From NCBI GenBank assembly GCA_037190805.1, contig JBBCJR010000004.1, positions 487,445 to 551,444 of the forward strand: a stretch of DNA of 64,000 nt. The letters are read 5' to 3'. This stretch comes from JBBCJR01 sp037190805. GTDB lineage: Bacteria; Pseudomonadota; Alphaproteobacteria; Sphingomonadales; Sphingomonadaceae. The position numbers and the translations under genes are program-made. This document shows positions 62,625 to 64,000 of this stretch, piece by piece; the first letter of the stretch is position 1; every line of letters begins with the position of its first letter. The notes under the pieces are model-generated. The model searched no databases, had not been told where the DNA came from, and saw only the letters and a list, made by a program, of their open reading frames with translations.

Positions 62625-63317
62625 TCAGCCGGCCAGTTCCTCCATCGCCGCGCGGTCGTTGATGACGATCTCGCGGCGAGAGGGCAGGTCGAGCAAGCCA
62701 TCGGCGCGCATCCGGGTCAATTGCCGACTGGTCGTTTCGATCGTCAGACCCAGGATGTCGGCAATCTGCTGGCGGCCGAAGGGCAATTCGAACCCGTGGG
62801 GCGACCCGGCCGACCCGCACCCCTGGCCGGTCAACCGCTCCGACATTTCCAGCAGGAAGGACGCGACCTTTTCGGACGCGGACTTGCGGCCCAGCAGCAT
62901 CATCCAGTGACGCGCGCGATCCAGCTCGTCCAGGGTCCGGCGCAGCAGCTTCTGCTGTAGATCGGGATGCGCGCTGGCAAAGTCGTCGAAGCTGTTGCGG
63001 TTGAAGATGCAGACCTCGGCATCGGTCATCGCGGTGACGCTGTAGGGACTTTCCTTGCCGAACGGCCGGCCGATGAAATCGGACGGGAATACGATGCCGA
63101 CGATCTGCTCGCGTCCGTCGGCGGTCGCCACCACCAGCTTCATCACGCCTTCGAGGACGTTGGCGACCACCGGCGCGTCATCCCCTTCCCACAGCAGCGT
63201 GTGTTCCGCCTTAACCCGCTGACGCCGGCCCATCCGCCCCAGCAGCGCAAGCTCCTCGGCATTGAGGCTGGCGCAAATCGCCCGATTGCGGACGACACAG
63301 GCGGAACAGTCGGACAC
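62625..63317 (-). CDS. fnr: Fnr-type oxygen-sensing transcriptional regulator
   Basis: A 230-residue Crp/Fnr-family regulator. Four cysteines suited to an oxygen-labile [4Fe-4S] cluster are present (Cys4, Cys7, Cys15 and Cys103 in DAEVCIFNRN), so it is an Fnr/FnrL rather than a cysteine-poor FixK. The cyclic-nucleotide-binding-like fold is followed by a helix-turn-helix with TIETTSRQLTRM. That has the E-x-x-S-R pattern that reads TTGA half-sites, matching the two TTGA-N6-TCAA boxes found before hemN and ccoN/ompW. It most likely activates these genes when oxygen falls. Confidence 0.93.
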   Translation of the reverse strand: MSDCSACVVRNRAICASLNAEELALLGRMGRRQRVKAEHTLLWEGDDAPVVANVLEGVMKLVVATADGREQIVGIVFPSDFIGRPFGKESPYSVTAMTDAEVCIFNRNSFDDFASAHPDLQQKLLRRTLDELDRARHWMMLLGRKSASEKVASFLLEMSERLTGQGCGSAGSPHGFELPFGRQQIADILGLTIETTSRQLTRMRADGLLDLPSRREIVINDRAAMEELAG

Positions 63318-63381
63318 GCCCGCCCCCTTAGCCCACCCGGCAGGCGATGGGAATGGACATGATCACCTGCCCCGTCCGCGA

Positions 63382-64000
63382 TCAGAAGCTGGCAGGCAGA
63401 ACCAGAACCGCCCAGGCGAGAAGCGGCCCGACCAGGGTGATCACGGCACTGTAGGCCAGCAGCTGCCGGAACACCCGATTGCGGGTCTCCGCCTCGGCAT
63501 TGGCGACGACCAGCGCGCCGTTGGTGGAAAAGGGCGAGGTATCCACGATCGTGGTGGAAATCGCGATCGCGGCGACGGTCGGGACCATGGCGACATGCCC
63601 TTCCGCCAGAAACGGCACCGCCAGCGGAATGATGATGCCGAGCAGCGCGACCGACGACGCAAAGGCGGAAATGACGCCGCCCATGTAGCACAGCATCAGG
63701 GCGGCGATCAGCGGCAGGCTGATCATGGTGATGGCATGGCCGACATAATCGACCGTCCCCACCTTCTCCATCACCGAGATGTAAGTGATGATGCCGCAGA
63801 TCAGCAGGATCGTCGGCCAGCTGACGCTCTGCACCGCGCCGGCCTGCGATCGCGGCGCTATGATCGCCAGCACGGCGGCGACCGAGATCGCCATGAAGCC
63901 GATATGGATGTCGAACAGCAGCGCGCCAACCGCCAGCGCGCCGAGCCCGGCGAAAGTGAACAGCCGCTCGCGGCCAAGGGCAGGATCGACCACGGTTCGC
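63382..64000 (-). CDS. SLC13/MatC-like permease, N-terminal part beyond window
   Basis: The C-terminal 206 or so residues of a membrane carrier, open to the right edge. Hydrophobic helices alternate with the re-entrant motif WPTILLICGIITYISVMEKV near the window edge side and a second hairpin with VDTSPFSTNGALVVANAEA. The two inverted SPF/S-T-N-type hairpins are typical of DASS/SLC13 and MatC-like dicarboxylate carriers. The substrate is not determinable from this part. The frame at the edge has no stop, so the true start is outside the window; an internal GTG at 63993 is not taken as the start. Confidence 0.75.
   Translation of the reverse strand, partial: RTVVDPALGRERLFTFAGLGALAVGALLFDIHIGFMAISVAAVLAIIAPRSQAGAVQSVSWPTILLICGIITYISVMEKVGTVDYVGHAITMISLPLIAALMLCYMGGVISAFASSVALLGIIIPLAVPFLAEGHVAMVPTVAAIAISTTIVDTSPFSTNGALVVANAEAETRNRVFRQLLAYSAVITLVGPLLAWAVLVLPASF

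Overview
The window is GC-rich, densely packed bacterial chromosome. It most likely comes from an alphaproteobacterium of the Sphingomonadales type. Three things point there: an imuA-imuB-dnaE2 operon behind a GTTC-N7-GTTC LexA box, a ccoNOQP-GHIS respiratory locus with FNR-type boxes, and a large TonB receptor beside exported hydrolases. No rRNA, tRNA, CRISPR array or intact insertion sequence was seen.

Layout. 1-3.8 kb: the edge of a small catabolic cluster (HpcH/HpaI aldolase cut by the window edge, alpha/beta hydrolase, two small proteins) and a divergent iron-type alcohol dehydrogenase. 4.2-9.7 kb: SOS mutagenesis operon. 9.7-15.2 kb: a gene-poor stretch with short repeats, a 1289-residue exported DUF3857/transglutaminase/TPR protein and a small DsbB-like membrane protein. 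15.5-26.6 kb: an Lrp-type regulator divergent from a ten-gene branched-chain amino acid operon (BCKDH E1a, E1b, E2, aminotransferase, isovaleryl-CoA dehydrogenase, methylcrotonyl-CoA carboxylase, MaoC hydratase, CitE-like lyase). 26.7-46.1 kb: eleven minus-strand genes. 46.5-52.4 kb: a tandem LysR-type regulator, a PQQ dehydrogenase and an exported amidohydrolase on the plus strand. 52.4-63.3 kb: hemN, cbb3 oxidase structural and assembly genes, OmpW and an Fnr regulator. The right edge cuts a membrane permease.

The most interesting part is 26.7-46.1 kb. A DUF917/S-methyl-thiohydantoin desulfurase family protein, a urocanase homologue without the usual active-site Cys, a hydantoinase-fold amidohydrolase, a carbamoyl-amino-acid hydrolase and an aromatic ammonia-lyase homologue without the MIO tripeptide lie together. 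Together they resemble a lyase - hydratase - desulfurase - hydantoinase - carbamoylase route, as described for ergothioneine and S-methyl-thiourocanate breakdown to glutamate. Here the lyase carries a signal peptide. It sits with a TonB receptor, a penicillin-acylase-type hydrolase, an S9 peptidase, an exported amidohydrolase, a Tat-exported UxuA-like protein and an MFS carrier. I infer a scavenging pathway whose first steps are periplasmic. The true substrate is not shown by the sequence.

A second unusual feature links distant parts of the window. About 156 bp of the bkdR/bkdA1 divergent control region (15963-16118) is repeated in inverted orientation at 46279-46435. There it lies between the minus-strand catabolic cluster and the tandem LysR gene. 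Both ribosome-binding sites and both start codons are kept, now opening short leader ORFs. This could place the catabolic cluster and the LysR gene under the same amino-acid-responsive regulator as the bkd operon.
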